Assembly (NCBI RefSeq): GCF_039522365.1
Contig: NZ_BAAADJ010000063.1
Coordinates: 99,596 to 163,595, forward strand
Length of the DNA: 64,000 nucleotides
Source: Bacillus carboniphilus
GTDB lineage: Bacteria; Bacillota; Bacilli; Bacillales; JC228
Reading direction: 5' to 3'
Positions 44,658 to 53,352 of the stretch are shown here, piece after piece. Within the stretch, counting starts at the first letter, position 1; the number at the start of each line of letters is the position of its first letter. Under the pieces are notes generated by a model that saw only the letters and a list, made by a program, of their open reading frames with translations, searched no databases and was not told the origin of the DNA. Made by a program: the position numbers and the translations under genes.

Positions 44658-46049
44658 CTAGGTTCTAAAATCAATCGGTAAATCGATTCTAACAGTTGTT
44701 CCTTCTCCAACTTTACTTGAAAAGTCAATGGTTCCTTGATGAGCCTCTATAATTTTCAAGCTAGTCATTAGCCCTAATCCAGTACCTTTTTGTTTGGTAG
44801 TATAAAAGGGCATTCCTATATTTTCTATGACTTCTTCCGGGATTCCGCACCCTTCATCTGTAACAAGAATCGATAAGGTACGCTTATTTTTTTGTTTAAT
44901 CTCGACTGTGATTTCCCCACCATTTGGCATGGATTCAATCGCATTTTTTATCAAGTTAATAAATACTTGTTTTAATTGATTTCCCACACAACGAACCCTT
45001 GGTAGATCCCCATGAATCACTTTAATGTCAACCCTGTTCATCAATGCTTGAGAACCAAGTAACATCTTCACATCTTTAAAAATCTCTTGAATCTGTTCAA
45101 ACTTAAAATGATGAGCTTGTGGTTTTGCTAGTAACAACAGTTCTCCAGTAATTAAATCGATCCACTCGATTTCACCTGCCATTACCTCTAGATAGCTCTC
45201 TTCGATATCTTTTCCAGTTGATGCGTTTATGAGTTGTAAAAATCCCTTAAGAGCCGTTAAGGGATTTCGAATTTCATGAGCGATAGAGGCCGAGAGCTGC
45301 CCCACGGCAGAGAGTTTTTCAGATTTTACGAGTTCTTGCTCCGTATGCTTTTGATCGGTTATGTCCTTCGCAATTCCATAGACACCCACTACTTCCTGAT
45401 CGACAATGATGGGCATATTCGTAACATTAACGTGAATCACATGACCCTCTTTATGTATGACCTTCGTTTCATAGTTTTGCGTTTCGCCTTCCTTCGCCTT
45501 TTCAAAAAATTCTATCGTTTTATCCAAATCTTCTTCAGCAATAAATGGAATAAAGGAGAGCTTCGGATACTCCTCCTGCCTAAAACCTAACAGCTTTTCA
45601 GTCGCGGAATTAACACTAATGCAATATCCATTCAAATCGAGAGAATATACCGCATCCGGGTTGTGTTCAAAAAGAGATTTATAATGTTGCTCATGCTTTG
45701 CCGACGCCTTCTTCTCTTTCGTAACATCTTGGAAATAGACAGTTAGACCATTTTCGGAAGGATACGCCCTCACGTCATACCAAGTATCAAGTGGGGGTGG
45801 ATAATACGCATCAAAGTTTACGCTAACTTGTTCTTGAACAGCCTTGTTATATTGTTCATAAAAAGGTAATTCGACTGCCTCTGGGAACTCACTCCATATC
45901 TGCTTCCCCACAAGGTCATTCCCTCTTCGGCACAGAAGTTTTGTTGCCTCCTCATTCACATAAGTGAACTTCCAATGTGTATCTAATGCAAAAAAGCCAT
46001 CCGTGATTCTGTCTAATATTTCACGTGCATCTATTTCAGTTATTTTCAT
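44658..46049 (-). CDS. PAS-PAS sensor histidine kinase (KinE-like)
   Basis: A 463-residue soluble kinase: PAS domain about 10-112, second PAS with PAC about 122-235, dimerisation/phosphoacceptor helix with IAHEIRNPLTALKGFLQL (His258), and ATPase with NLIKNAIESM, DEGCGIPEE and GTGLGLM. The H-box is of the type in the sporulation kinases KinA-KinE that feed Spo0F. No response regulator gene is adjacent, which fits an orphan phosphorelay kinase. GAGGTCAC precedes the ATG. Confidence 0.87.
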   Translation of the reverse strand: MKITEIDAREILDRITDGFFALDTHWKFTYVNEEATKLLCRRGNDLVGKQIWSEFPEAVELPFYEQYNKAVQEQVSVNFDAYYPPPLDTWYDVRAYPSENGLTVYFQDVTKEKKASAKHEQHYKSLFEHNPDAVYSLDLNGYCISVNSATEKLLGFRQEEYPKLSFIPFIAEEDLDKTIEFFEKAKEGETQNYETKVIHKEGHVIHVNVTNMPIIVDQEVVGVYGIAKDITDQKHTEQELVKSEKLSAVGQLSASIAHEIRNPLTALKGFLQLINASTGKDIEESYLEVMAGEIEWIDLITGELLLLAKPQAHHFKFEQIQEIFKDVKMLLGSQALMNRVDIKVIHGDLPRVRCVGNQLKQVFINLIKNAIESMPNGGEITVEIKQKNKRTLSILVTDEGCGIPEEVIENIGMPFYTTKQKGTGLGLMTSLKIIEAHQGTIDFSSKVGEGTTVRIDLPIDFRT

Positions 46050-46208
46050 CTTGTGACCTCACTAAATCTACAATTTAAAAGATGTCTATATGTGAAATTC
46101 TAGTAAAGATAGTAAATTCCTCCTATTATTTGTCGATTGGTCCCTAATTTCGTAAATCGGATTGACTCGTTCTTGTGTAAAAATGGCTTTTTGTTAAATT
46201 ATCTGAAC

Positions 46209-46289
46209 TCGCACATTAGACACTCGTTTTCGCACGTTATTTAAAAATTCGCACGTAATTCCAAATTTTCGCACGTAAATTTGAAATTT
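46209..46289. repeat. Tandem array D: four units of TCGCACGTAA spaced 19-21 bp
   Basis: TCGCAC begins at 46209, 46230, 46249 and 46269. The cores become TCGCACGT in the last three. It resembles array C near 53 kb in core (TTCGC) and spacing. Confidence 0.75.
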
Positions 46290-46375
46290 TAAACATAAAC
46301 ATACTTAACTACACTATGTACCCTCATTTCTCTCCTAAATTCCAACTCATTTACCACTCACAAACCAAGAAAAAT

Positions 46376-46407
46376 GGTGTTTCCTTAAAAAAACCCCTGG
46401 AAACACC
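46376..46407 (-). terminator. Orphan terminator-like hairpin
   Basis: GGTGTTTCC and GGAAACACC pair; on the minus strand ATTTTTCTT follows. No minus-strand gene lies immediately upstream. Confidence 0.6.
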
Positions 46408-46502
46408 GTTAATATTCAAATAATAAAAGTTCATCCTACAAACCTATTTAATAAAACACTTTAACCTCCCCCTTGTACATCTCACAACCAAAACATAGTC
46501 GC

Positions 46503-46534
46503 TGGGACACCGGTTCCTGTCCCCCCTGTCCCAC
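46503..46534 (-). repeat. Dispersed GGGACA palindromic element
   Basis: Intergenic copy, oriented as if following a lost minus-strand gene. Confidence 0.85.
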
Positions 46535-46720
46535 CTCTGACATATTTTTTTAATAAAGTACATTTGAGGCATAAAACTTTGCAACGGCTTGTAGAAATAG
46601 TAGAGAAGCATGTTTTTAGTTTTTTCTTTGTTAAAGCCAATGATGCTAGATCTCTAGCATTCTACTACATAGATGCACCATTGGGTTTTAAAATTTTATG
46701 CTTAAAGGAGTGTGTCGGTT

Positions 46721-48070
46721 TTGAAGTTTAAGTGGACAAAACTTTTGTGGACCTTTTTATTGATTTGCTTCATCGGCATTTTGGCAGCGTGTTCTTCGGA
46801 TGGTGATTCAGACAGCAGTGATCCGGGTGATCAGACAGATGGGAAGATTTCTGGAAAGCTTGAGATTCAATATTTTGTTGGTGGGTATGGGGATGATTGG
46901 TGGAAGACGGTGATTGCGGATTTTAAAGAAAAGTATCCGGATGTGGAGATTGTGGAGCATGCGGGTCCTAACATTAACGAGGAAATGAAAACTCGATGGA
47001 TTTCGAACAATCCACCTGATGTGGTGTACATTGACGGAAATGGGTCGAATGAGACTCAGATGATTAAGGATGGACAGCTGATGGATCTCAGTGACTGGGC
47101 AAGTGGCATTACGTTAGAAAATGGCACTTCATTACTGGATAGTTTTATATCTCCTGCTGAGGAATTTGAAGATGGGTCCATTTATAGCCTTCCTCTCGTT
47201 TTTGATACGTGGGGCGTTTGGTATGATGCAGCTTGGTTTGAGGAAAATGGATGGGAGCCTCCAACGGACTATGATAGCTGGATGGATTCAATGGAACAAA
47301 TCCAACAAGATACGGGTATTTCTCCTTTCATAACAACTGGTCAGTATGCTCAATACTTCCAGAGAGGGGTCCTCTACCCTGCCTTTGCTGCTGCAGGTGG
47401 TGAGGAGTTACTCAACGACCTATCCAATGGAGTTGTAGAAGCATGGGAAGGTGAAGAAGTCCTTAATGTCATGAAAAAAGTGGAAGGTATGGTGGCTGCA
47501 GGGTATGTCGATGAAGGATTCGCGGCACGCAGTCACACTCAAACGCAAATGAATGTTCTTTTACATGAATCTGCTTATATTCCAGTAGGGTTCTGGTTAC
47601 CAAAAGAAATGCAAAATGATACCCCAGAAGGATTTGTATACGGCTTTGTTCCAACACCAATGAATGATCCGGGAGAGCCAATGGCGCTAGTTCCTGATAT
47701 TCGTCCAGTTGCGATTGCCAAAGAAGCCAACAATCCAGAGGCTGCGAAAGCTTTCCTTGAATTTATTTTTACAGAAAAATATGCACAAAAATTTGCGGAA
47801 TCCACAGGAGCTATCATGAACCTCACAGGTGTGGATCTATCTTCAAATGATAATGTTCCAGAATTCTTAAAAGGCATCAACGATATGATTAACAATCCTG
47901 GAGCGATTGAAATCCATGACCGGAACACACCAGAAGGAAAAGAGCAGGAAATTGCGATTGAAATCACCAACGAAATCAAGCTTCAAATCGTAGAAATTTT
48001 AATGGGACGCATTACGGCGGAAGAGTTTGTAGATATCATGACCAAGAAAGCACAAGACCTGAGAAAGTAA
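46721..48070 (+). CDS. Sugar-binding lipoprotein of a CUT1 ABC transporter
   Basis: About 449 residues from a TTG start (MKFKWTKLLW) ten bases after AAAGGAG; a GTG three codons earlier is too close to that site. Signal peptide with lipobox LAAC, then an Asp/Ser-rich linker. The mature part LEIQYFVGGYGDDWW..NPPDVVYIDGNGSNE fits the family 1 solute-binding fold for oligosaccharides. It heads a three-gene unit with two permeases. The sugar cannot be inferred. Confidence 0.85.
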   Translation: MKFKWTKLLWTFLLICFIGILAACSSDGDSDSSDPGDQTDGKISGKLEIQYFVGGYGDDWWKTVIADFKEKYPDVEIVEHAGPNINEEMKTRWISNNPPDVVYIDGNGSNETQMIKDGQLMDLSDWASGITLENGTSLLDSFISPAEEFEDGSIYSLPLVFDTWGVWYDAAWFEENGWEPPTDYDSWMDSMEQIQQDTGISPFITTGQYAQYFQRGVLYPAFAAAGGEELLNDLSNGVVEAWEGEEVLNVMKKVEGMVAAGYVDEGFAARSHTQTQMNVLLHESAYIPVGFWLPKEMQNDTPEGFVYGFVPTPMNDPGEPMALVPDIRPVAIAKEANNPEAAKAFLEFIFTEKYAQKFAESTGAIMNLTGVDLSSNDNVPEFLKGINDMINNPGAIEIHDRNTPEGKEQEIAIEITNEIKLQIVEILMGRITAEEFVDIMTKKAQDLRK

Positions 48071-48153
48071 GCAGAAGGAATGCGAGGAATCAGCCCCTTG
48101 CATTCCTCTCTTTTTACATCACATCCATAACTAGTTAGAAAGAAGTGATGGAC

Positions 48154-49047
48154 ATGGTTCAGTCCAAAAAGCAAAAATATCTATTTTTAGCGTTTTGTTT
48201 ATTACCTACCTTTATCGTGTTTCTCATTTTCACCCTGTATCCAATGGTCAATGGGGTTTATTTATCTTTTTTTGATTGGTCTGGGACAAGTGCTGTGAAA
48301 GATTTCATTGCCTTTGATAACTACAAGCGACTATGGAATGATTCCGTGATTCCAAAGACGATTCTCAACGACTATTTCTTTGTTGTCACAAAAGCGATCG
48401 GCATTATGTTGTTGTCCCTCTTCTTCGCGGTTGCGTTGACACAGCTAAAAATTAAAGAGGCTCCTTTTTATCGCATTGTCTTCTTCTTCCCCAACATCAT
48501 GTCTGTCGTGGTCATCGGGATCCTTTGGCAGTTCATTTATGACCCTGATATGGGACTTGTGAATGGTTTACTAGAGTTAATCGGTTTAGTAGAATGGACA
48601 AGACCATGGCTAGGAACAATGGAATGGGCTTTGCCAGCCGTAACGATAGTCGCAATTTGGGCAGGGATTGGATTATTCATGCTGCTTTTAATGGGCGGCA
48701 TAATGAATGTGCCGAGGAACTTATATGAATCTGCAGAGATTGATGGAGCGAGCGAGTGGCAACAGTTTTGGAGAATCACGGTACCATTGATATGGCCACA
48801 AATTAGAACTTCCATCATTTATATTGTCATCACCTCTTTAAATGGCTCCTTCGTACTTGTACAAGTCATGACCAATGGTGGTCCTGGAAATGCTACAGAA
48901 GTGATGGGGTCTTACCTTTACCAAAAGGCTTTTGAGGATTTTCAATTTGGTTATGGTGCGACCATCGGTGTACTTATTTTAGTCGTATCATTGGCTACCG
49001 TTTTGATTATGCAATTTTTACTTAAACGTGAAAGAGTTGAATATTAG
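48154..49047 (+). CDS. CUT1 ABC transporter permease 1 (MalF-like)
   Basis: About 298 residues from MVQSKKQKYLF with six membrane segments; the EAA loop reads ESAEIDGASEWQQFWRITVPLIWP. The start could also be the ATG or GTG two or three codons upstream; AGAAAGAAG serves any of them. Confidence 0.87.
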   Translation: MVQSKKQKYLFLAFCLLPTFIVFLIFTLYPMVNGVYLSFFDWSGTSAVKDFIAFDNYKRLWNDSVIPKTILNDYFFVVTKAIGIMLLSLFFAVALTQLKIKEAPFYRIVFFFPNIMSVVVIGILWQFIYDPDMGLVNGLLELIGLVEWTRPWLGTMEWALPAVTIVAIWAGIGLFMLLLMGGIMNVPRNLYESAEIDGASEWQQFWRITVPLIWPQIRTSIIYIVITSLNGSFVLVQVMTNGGPGNATEVMGSYLYQKAFEDFQFGYGATIGVLILVVSLATVLIMQFLLKRERVEY

Positions 49048-49058
49048 GGAGTGAGAAA

Positions 49059-49895
49059 ATGGCTGCCATCAAATTTTTAGCTAAACTAACCGTTCGAATC
49101 CCTCTGCTCATCTGGTCTGTGATTGTGGTATTTCCTATCATTTGGATGTTCCTTGGCGCTTTCAAAACAAATGCAGAAATTTTTCGCTCCCCTTGGTCGT
49201 TACCGGAAACATTTAATGTAGGAAACTTTGTCTCAGCATGGACAGATTTTAATATTGGCACGGCATTTATGAACACATTGTTTGTGACCGTGTTAGGGAC
49301 GGTTTTGTGTTTGATTTTTGCGATTCCCACCTCGTATGCGCTGGACCGCATTCGTTTTAAAGGAAGCGATGTTTTATTAAATCTATACCTTTCTTCCATG
49401 ATGATTCCCGCCGTTCTCGGTTGGATACCCTTGTTCTTCTTGTTGATGAAGCTCAACATGTTAGACAACCTAGTGGCTTTATCGTTGGTGTATGCAGTTT
49501 CCCACATTCCATTTACCATTTTTATTTTAGTGAGCTTTATGGGAACCGTACCACGGGAGCTGGAAGAAGCCGCGTCCATTGATGGGATGAGTCCCTATGG
49601 CATTCTATTAAAAATCGTCACTCCTCTTGTAAAGTCGGGGATCATTACAGCTTCCATTTTGAATGCCATTTCATTTTGGAACGAATATTTTATGGCGTTG
49701 ATTCTTTTACAGACGGATAGTAAAAATACGTTGGGTGTTCAAATGGATTTAATCAGCACCAACGCCCAATATAATAGTGCCTGGGGTGTGTTATTTGCAG
49801 GTCTGACTATTGCAGTGATTCCGGTTATTATTTTCTATTCCATGTTCCAGCGGCATATTGTGAAAGGGATGACCGAGGGTGCGGTGAAAGGATAA
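49059..49895 (+). CDS. CUT1 ABC transporter permease 2 (MalG-like)
   Basis: A 278-residue permease with six membrane segments and EAA loop EEAASIDGMSPYGILLKIVTPLV. TAGGGAGTGAG precedes the ATG. No ATPase gene follows, so a shared MsmX-type ATPase encoded elsewhere probably drives the importer. Confidence 0.9.
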   Translation: MAAIKFLAKLTVRIPLLIWSVIVVFPIIWMFLGAFKTNAEIFRSPWSLPETFNVGNFVSAWTDFNIGTAFMNTLFVTVLGTVLCLIFAIPTSYALDRIRFKGSDVLLNLYLSSMMIPAVLGWIPLFFLLMKLNMLDNLVALSLVYAVSHIPFTIFILVSFMGTVPRELEEAASIDGMSPYGILLKIVTPLVKSGIITASILNAISFWNEYFMALILLQTDSKNTLGVQMDLISTNAQYNSAWGVLFAGLTIAVIPVIIFYSMFQRHIVKGMTEGAVKG

Positions 49896-49920
49896 TGGAA
49901 GAATCTGTTCTTCCTTAATA

Positions 49921-49965
49921 GAAGGTTCCTCTGTTTTCTATAAGAAAAACGGAAGAACCTTTTTT
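49921..49965 (+). terminator. Terminator of the CUT1 operon
   Basis: AGAAGGTTCCTC..GAAGAACCTT hairpin followed by TTTTTTC. Confidence 0.8.
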
Positions 49966-50021
49966 TCTAGTTGTTATGAAAAATATCCGTCAAATACACA
50001 GATATAGGTGGATTCATTAGT

Positions 50022-50049
50022 ACAAACATACAGGTGTGTACATACTATA
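50022..50049 (+). promoter_or_regulatory. Sigma-K-like promoter of cotD
   Basis: An AC (50022-50023) and CATACTATA (50041-50049) are 17 bases apart, matching the sigma-K pattern AC-N16/17-CATAnnnTA. This fits late mother-cell expression of a coat gene. Confidence 0.65.
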
Positions 50050-50082
50050 TGAATGTACTAACTCATGAAAGGGGAAAAGAAA

Positions 50083-50511
50083 ATGTATTGTAAACCTTCT
50101 CAGGTTTTACCTGCGATTGTTCATCCAACGAAACAATGTGTTCAGCACACATTCAATAACGTCGTTCAACCTCATATTCACCCAACACATAATACACTCG
50201 TTAATCATACTAACGTTCAGAACAAACACTATTTCCCACAAACACAATCCGTACAAAACGTAGTAACTAGCCAAAACTTTAATATGGGTCCAGGACCAGG
50301 GCCAAGTGTAGCAGGTGCTTATTCACCGGGCATGGGACCAGGTATGGGAATGGGTCCGGGTATGGGGCCAGGCATGGGAATGGGACCAGGACCAGGTCAA
50401 GTTGCTGGAGCCTATTCTCCAGGTATGGGAATGGGTCCGGGACCAGGTCAAGTCGCTGGCGCTATGTCTCCAGGAGCAGGCTATGGTTCCTGTGGCTGTA
50501 ACAAGAGATAA
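50083..50511 (+). CDS. cotD: Spore coat protein CotD
   Basis: A 142-residue His/Asn-rich protein starting MYCKPSQVLPAIVHPTKQCVQHTFNN. The N-terminal half (VHPTKQC, HTFNNVVQPHIHPTHN, NHTNVQNKHYFPQT) matches CotD. The C-terminal half is a Gly/Pro/Met repeat (GPGMGMGPGMGPG, AGAYSPGM, GPGPGQVAG) ending in CGCNKR, an expansion beyond typical CotD. I start at the second ATG because AAAGGGGA precedes it. Confidence 0.83.
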   Translation: MYCKPSQVLPAIVHPTKQCVQHTFNNVVQPHIHPTHNTLVNHTNVQNKHYFPQTQSVQNVVTSQNFNMGPGPGPSVAGAYSPGMGPGMGMGPGMGPGMGMGPGPGQVAGAYSPGMGMGPGPGQVAGAMSPGAGYGSCGCNKR

Positions 50512-50631
50512 TATACTAATAAGGGAAACTACCTGGTAATGGTAGTTTTCTTTTTTTTTGACATGTTACGTGCAGCTCGATTGCTGTTCTTTATTTGTAG
50601 TGGACCGAATGCGACTAGCTGGTTTCGGCCA

Positions 50632-50664
50632 GTGGGACAGAGGTTCCTGTCCCCTCTGTCCCAC
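50632..50664 (-). repeat. Dispersed GGGACA palindromic element
   Basis: Ends one base before the stop of the diguanylate cyclase gene. Confidence 0.87.
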
Positions 50665-51717
50665 TCAGCCTGGGTAGACGATTTGGTTTCTACCTTGGTT
50701 TTTCGCCTCATAGAGGAGTTTGTCTGCTTTTTCTACTAGTTGGTCTGGGTATTCACCGTTTTGTTTACAGCTTCCAAAGCTCATGGTTATTGAAAAGGCT
50801 TCTCCTTCACAGTAAAAATGATGGTTTGCAACTGCTTGTTTGATTTCGACTAGAAGTTTGTTCACTTTAGTTTGGTCGTCGCTATAAAGAATGAGGGCAA
50901 ACTCTTCTCCCCCATAGCGGTATACTTTTCCTTGTTTTTTAGGAAGCATGGAGGTCATGATTGCGCCAATTTCCCGCAACACTTTATCACCCGTCACATG
51001 CCCATACCTATCATTGATGGATTTGAATTTATCGATATCGGTAAGGACCAAGTAAAAGTCCACATGTTTTTCTAGATCTTTTCGTAAATCTTCTTGAAAG
51101 GAGCGGTGATTTAATAGATTCGTGAGATAGTCACGATTGGCAGCTTCCGCTAACACGTTCTTTTCAGAATGATGCTTCCTCTCTCTCGAAACAATAATTC
51201 CACCTAAACCACCAATTAGCAACAGAAAGAAAACGTCGCTAAAATAAGGGATGAATCCATTTAAAGTGTACACACCTGAAGCTTGTACGAAATAAATAAT
51301 CGAGTAAACCAAAATAAAAAGAAAGGCAGCAATTACTCCACCTAGAAATCTCCAGTAGACAGCCACATGCAAAATGATTAAATAGGCCAATGGAAACAGT
51401 GGGCTTTCGGTACCGCCTGTTAAAGGAACAAGTGCAGAAAAGGCAATAAAGTCAAACAGGGGTCCACCTTTTGTCATCAGGTTATACATCCTTGACCCTG
51501 CCGATGACTTATGTAAATAAAAATCGGAAACACCCATATATAAAATCCCAAAAATCACTAAATATATAAATAGGTTCAATTTTAATTGAACTGGATTTTC
51601 AAAATATTGAAGGCTAAAAACAACAATGGACAATACTAAAAAAAACCATCGCAAAGAAGAAAAAATAACTTCAAGTGCATGGTCTGACTGGTAAGCACTT
51701 TTTAAGAGCGATCTCAT
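50665..51717 (-). CDS. Membrane diguanylate cyclase (GGDEF)
   Basis: A 350-residue protein with about six membrane helices (residues 20-178) and a C-terminal GGDEF domain. The active-site motif is GGEEF (269-273), with DIDKFKSINDRYGH upstream, so cyclic-di-GMP synthesis is plausible. I see no RxxD inhibitory site just before the motif. A Shine-Dalgarno AAGGTG lies before the ATG. Confidence 0.87.
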   Translation of the reverse strand: MRSLLKSAYQSDHALEVIFSSLRWFFLVLSIVVFSLQYFENPVQLKLNLFIYLVIFGILYMGVSDFYLHKSSAGSRMYNLMTKGGPLFDFIAFSALVPLTGGTESPLFPLAYLIILHVAVYWRFLGGVIAAFLFILVYSIIYFVQASGVYTLNGFIPYFSDVFFLLLIGGLGGIIVSRERKHHSEKNVLAEAANRDYLTNLLNHRSFQEDLRKDLEKHVDFYLVLTDIDKFKSINDRYGHVTGDKVLREIGAIMTSMLPKKQGKVYRYGGEEFALILYSDDQTKVNKLLVEIKQAVANHHFYCEGEAFSITMSFGSCKQNGEYPDQLVEKADKLLYEAKNQGRNQIVYPG

Positions 51718-51894
51718 TCTTCCAACACCTTGTTATAAAATTTACACTTTTCTCAATTATATAGTAAAAGGAAGAAAGTGAGGAATATATATGCCAAAAA
51801 AGGACTATTAATTTCATTAACCTACCAAGGCTTATACATAATTATAAAGTGTATAACCACAATAAAAATATACCAAATAGAATAGGGGACACCC

Positions 51895-52494
51895 ATGGGA
51901 AAGCAACAGACGGAAATGTACGATAAAATACAATCAGTTCAGGACCAATTAACTCAATTACAAATAGATTACTGGTTTCAATACTCTCATTTAGGAACTT
52001 GGCAATTTTGGGTCCTTTTACTATTCTTCTTCGTTGGACCCTTAGTGACTCTATATTTTGTAATCGATCGACGTATTATGTTCTTCCTTGGTTTTTATGG
52101 ATTTAATATTCACGTATGGTTTGGTTATATTGACACCATTGGTAGGAAATATAATTTCTGGGGTTACCCATATGAGCTGATTCCTTTTATTCCTGGTAGT
52201 ATCGCGTTAGACGCCACTCTGGTCCCAATCTCTTTTATGCTGGTTTACCAGTGGACATTAAAAAACAATAAAAATTATTATCTTTATACTGCAATCTTAG
52301 CAGCATTTTTTTCCTTTATTATTAAGCCTATTTTGACCTTACACCACCTATTTGAGTTGCACAGGGGAGTTAATTTTTTTCACCTGTTCCTACTGTATTG
52401 TATTATTTTTTTAATTTCGAAAATCATTACAAATATCTTTATTAAATTACATGCAACCGAGCTGACTGAGGAACGAGGGCAAAAAGAGCTTTAA
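51895..52494 (+). CDS. CBO0543-like multi-pass membrane protein
   Basis: A 199-residue protein with a short N-terminal helix, then about five membrane segments (WVLLLFFFVGPLVTLYFV and others), resembling the CBO0543 family common in spore-formers. Function unknown. AGGGGACACCC precedes the ATG. Confidence 0.65.
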   Translation: MGKQQTEMYDKIQSVQDQLTQLQIDYWFQYSHLGTWQFWVLLLFFFVGPLVTLYFVIDRRIMFFLGFYGFNIHVWFGYIDTIGRKYNFWGYPYELIPFIPGSIALDATLVPISFMLVYQWTLKNNKNYYLYTAILAAFFSFIIKPILTLHHLFELHRGVNFFHLFLLYCIIFLISKIITNIFIKLHATELTEERGQKEL

Positions 52495-52544
52495 TACAAG
52501 TAACCATTAGAGGCACAGTCCTTCCCCGCTTATACTATAAAAGG

Positions 52545-52868
52545 TTAATGGGACGCATGTTCCTGTCTCCTCCATTGGTACCTTTCTAAATTGATGAAAC
52601 CCTCATCGCTTACATCGACACCTTCAGATTGTAAGGTGGCCACTTGCTCAAAATAGGACGCATCATCTTTAATCACAATCTGTCCTTTAACGTTTACGAC
52701 ACGATGCCAAGGTAGACCATGCTTTTGACTCATGGAATGAAGAATCCGGACTACTTGGCGGGCTGCCCTTCGATTCCCGGCGAGTTCGGCAACCTGCCCA
52801 TAGGTCATCACTTTCCCATCTGGGATATTTTTGATTATGGTAATTATTCGCTGTGTAAAAGGGGTCAT
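52545..52868 (-). CDS. Alkyltransferase-like protein (MGMT DNA-binding domain, Cys replaced by Trp)
   Basis: A 107-residue protein with the DNA-binding domain of O6-alkylguanine alkyltransferase: PDGKVMTYGQVAELAGNRRAARQV and GLPWHRVVNVKG. The acceptor motif PCHR is PWHR (Trp54), so it cannot transfer alkyl groups. Such ATL proteins flag alkylated guanine for excision repair. GAGGAGG precedes the ATG. The last residues overlap a degenerate repeat copy. Confidence 0.88.
   Translation of the reverse strand: MTPFTQRIITIIKNIPDGKVMTYGQVAELAGNRRAARQVVRILHSMSQKHGLPWHRVVNVKGQIVIKDDASYFEQVATLQSEGVDVSDEGFINLERYQWRRQEHASH
52548..52573 (-). repeat. Degenerate GGGACA element
   Basis: ATGGGACGCATGTTCCTGTCTCC on plus; the right arm is lost. 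It overlaps the 3' end of the alkyltransferase-like gene. Confidence 0.6.
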
Positions 52869-52970
52869 TTTGTTTGCCTCCTCGCTGATTTCTTCTCATT
52901 ATATATGAAAAAAGTGCTTGTTATTGGATGCGGTTGGGGGGCACTCAGATATTTGCGGTATTTTTGGGGG

Positions 52971-53170
52971 TTCGTGCGTATTCCAAGATTTCGCGCACAT
53001 CCCAAGGGTGTTCGGGCGCATTCCGAGGGTGTTCGCGCGCATCCCATGAGTTCGCGCGCATTCCCAAGTGAGTTCACGCGCATTCCGAGAGTGTTCGCGC
53101 GCATTCCATGTGAGTTCGCGCGCATTTGCGAGATATTCGCGCGTAAATTAAAAATTTCGCGCGTAAACAA
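52971..53170. repeat. Tandem array C: ten units of TTCGCGCGCAT at about 21 bp
   Basis: TTC(G/A) cores begin at 52971, 52990, 53011, 53032, 53051, 53073, 53094, 53115, 53136 and 53156; spacings are 19, 21, 21, 19, 22, 21, 21, 21 and 20. The core TTCGCGCGCATTCC is GC-rich against the local AT-rich background, and the remaining 7-10 bases vary. It lies 50 bases past the aspA terminator. Confidence 0.88.
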
Positions 53171-53222
53171 TCACCTGAACGCTATTACACCTCGTTTCCA
53201 ACACACAAATCAATAAAAAAGA

Positions 53223-53253
53223 GTGCTTCCCCGAAAAATAGCCGGGAAAACAC
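53223..53253 (-). terminator. Terminator of aspA
   Basis: GTGCTTCCCCG and CGGGAAAACAC pair; minus-strand TCTTTTTTATTG follows. Confidence 0.75.
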
Positions 53254-53320
53254 CTTTTAAAGTTAATAAAAACACTAATCTACTAAAATCACACACTAAT
53301 TTACCCTCTCGCAGGTAAAA

Positions 53321-53352
53321 GTGGGACAAGGTTCCTGTCCCCTCTGTCCCAC
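53321..53352 (-). repeat. Dispersed GGGACA palindromic element
   Basis: Abuts the aspA stop codon. Confidence 0.87.

Larger units (their letters stand above)
46050..46711. other. Long intergenic region with array D, relic terminator and a repeat
   Basis: About 670 bases before the sugar-binding lipoprotein gene. It contains array D (46209-46289), a minus-oriented terminator-like hairpin at 46376 without a gene to serve, a palindromic element at 46503, and an inverted repeat TGCTAGA-TC-TCTAGCA (46646-46661) that may be an operator for the sugar operon. The terminator with no gene suggests a minus-strand gene was lost here. Confidence 0.6.
52869..53352. other. Intergenic region with array C, terminator and repeat
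   Basis: About 480 bases between aspA and the alkyltransferase-like gene; nearly all is explained by array C, the aspA terminator and one palindromic element. Open frames across the array are shadows. Confidence 0.6.

Noticed and set aside
44474..44728. Frame overlapping the sensor kinase 3' end
   Set aside because: It runs through the kinase coding sequence and its terminator in another frame; no ribosome-binding site.
52865..53216. Frames across array C rich in ARTPSECARTP-like or RIPRVFARIP-like repeats
   Set aside because: Low-complexity translations of a spaced DNA repeat on both strands, with no convincing start site.
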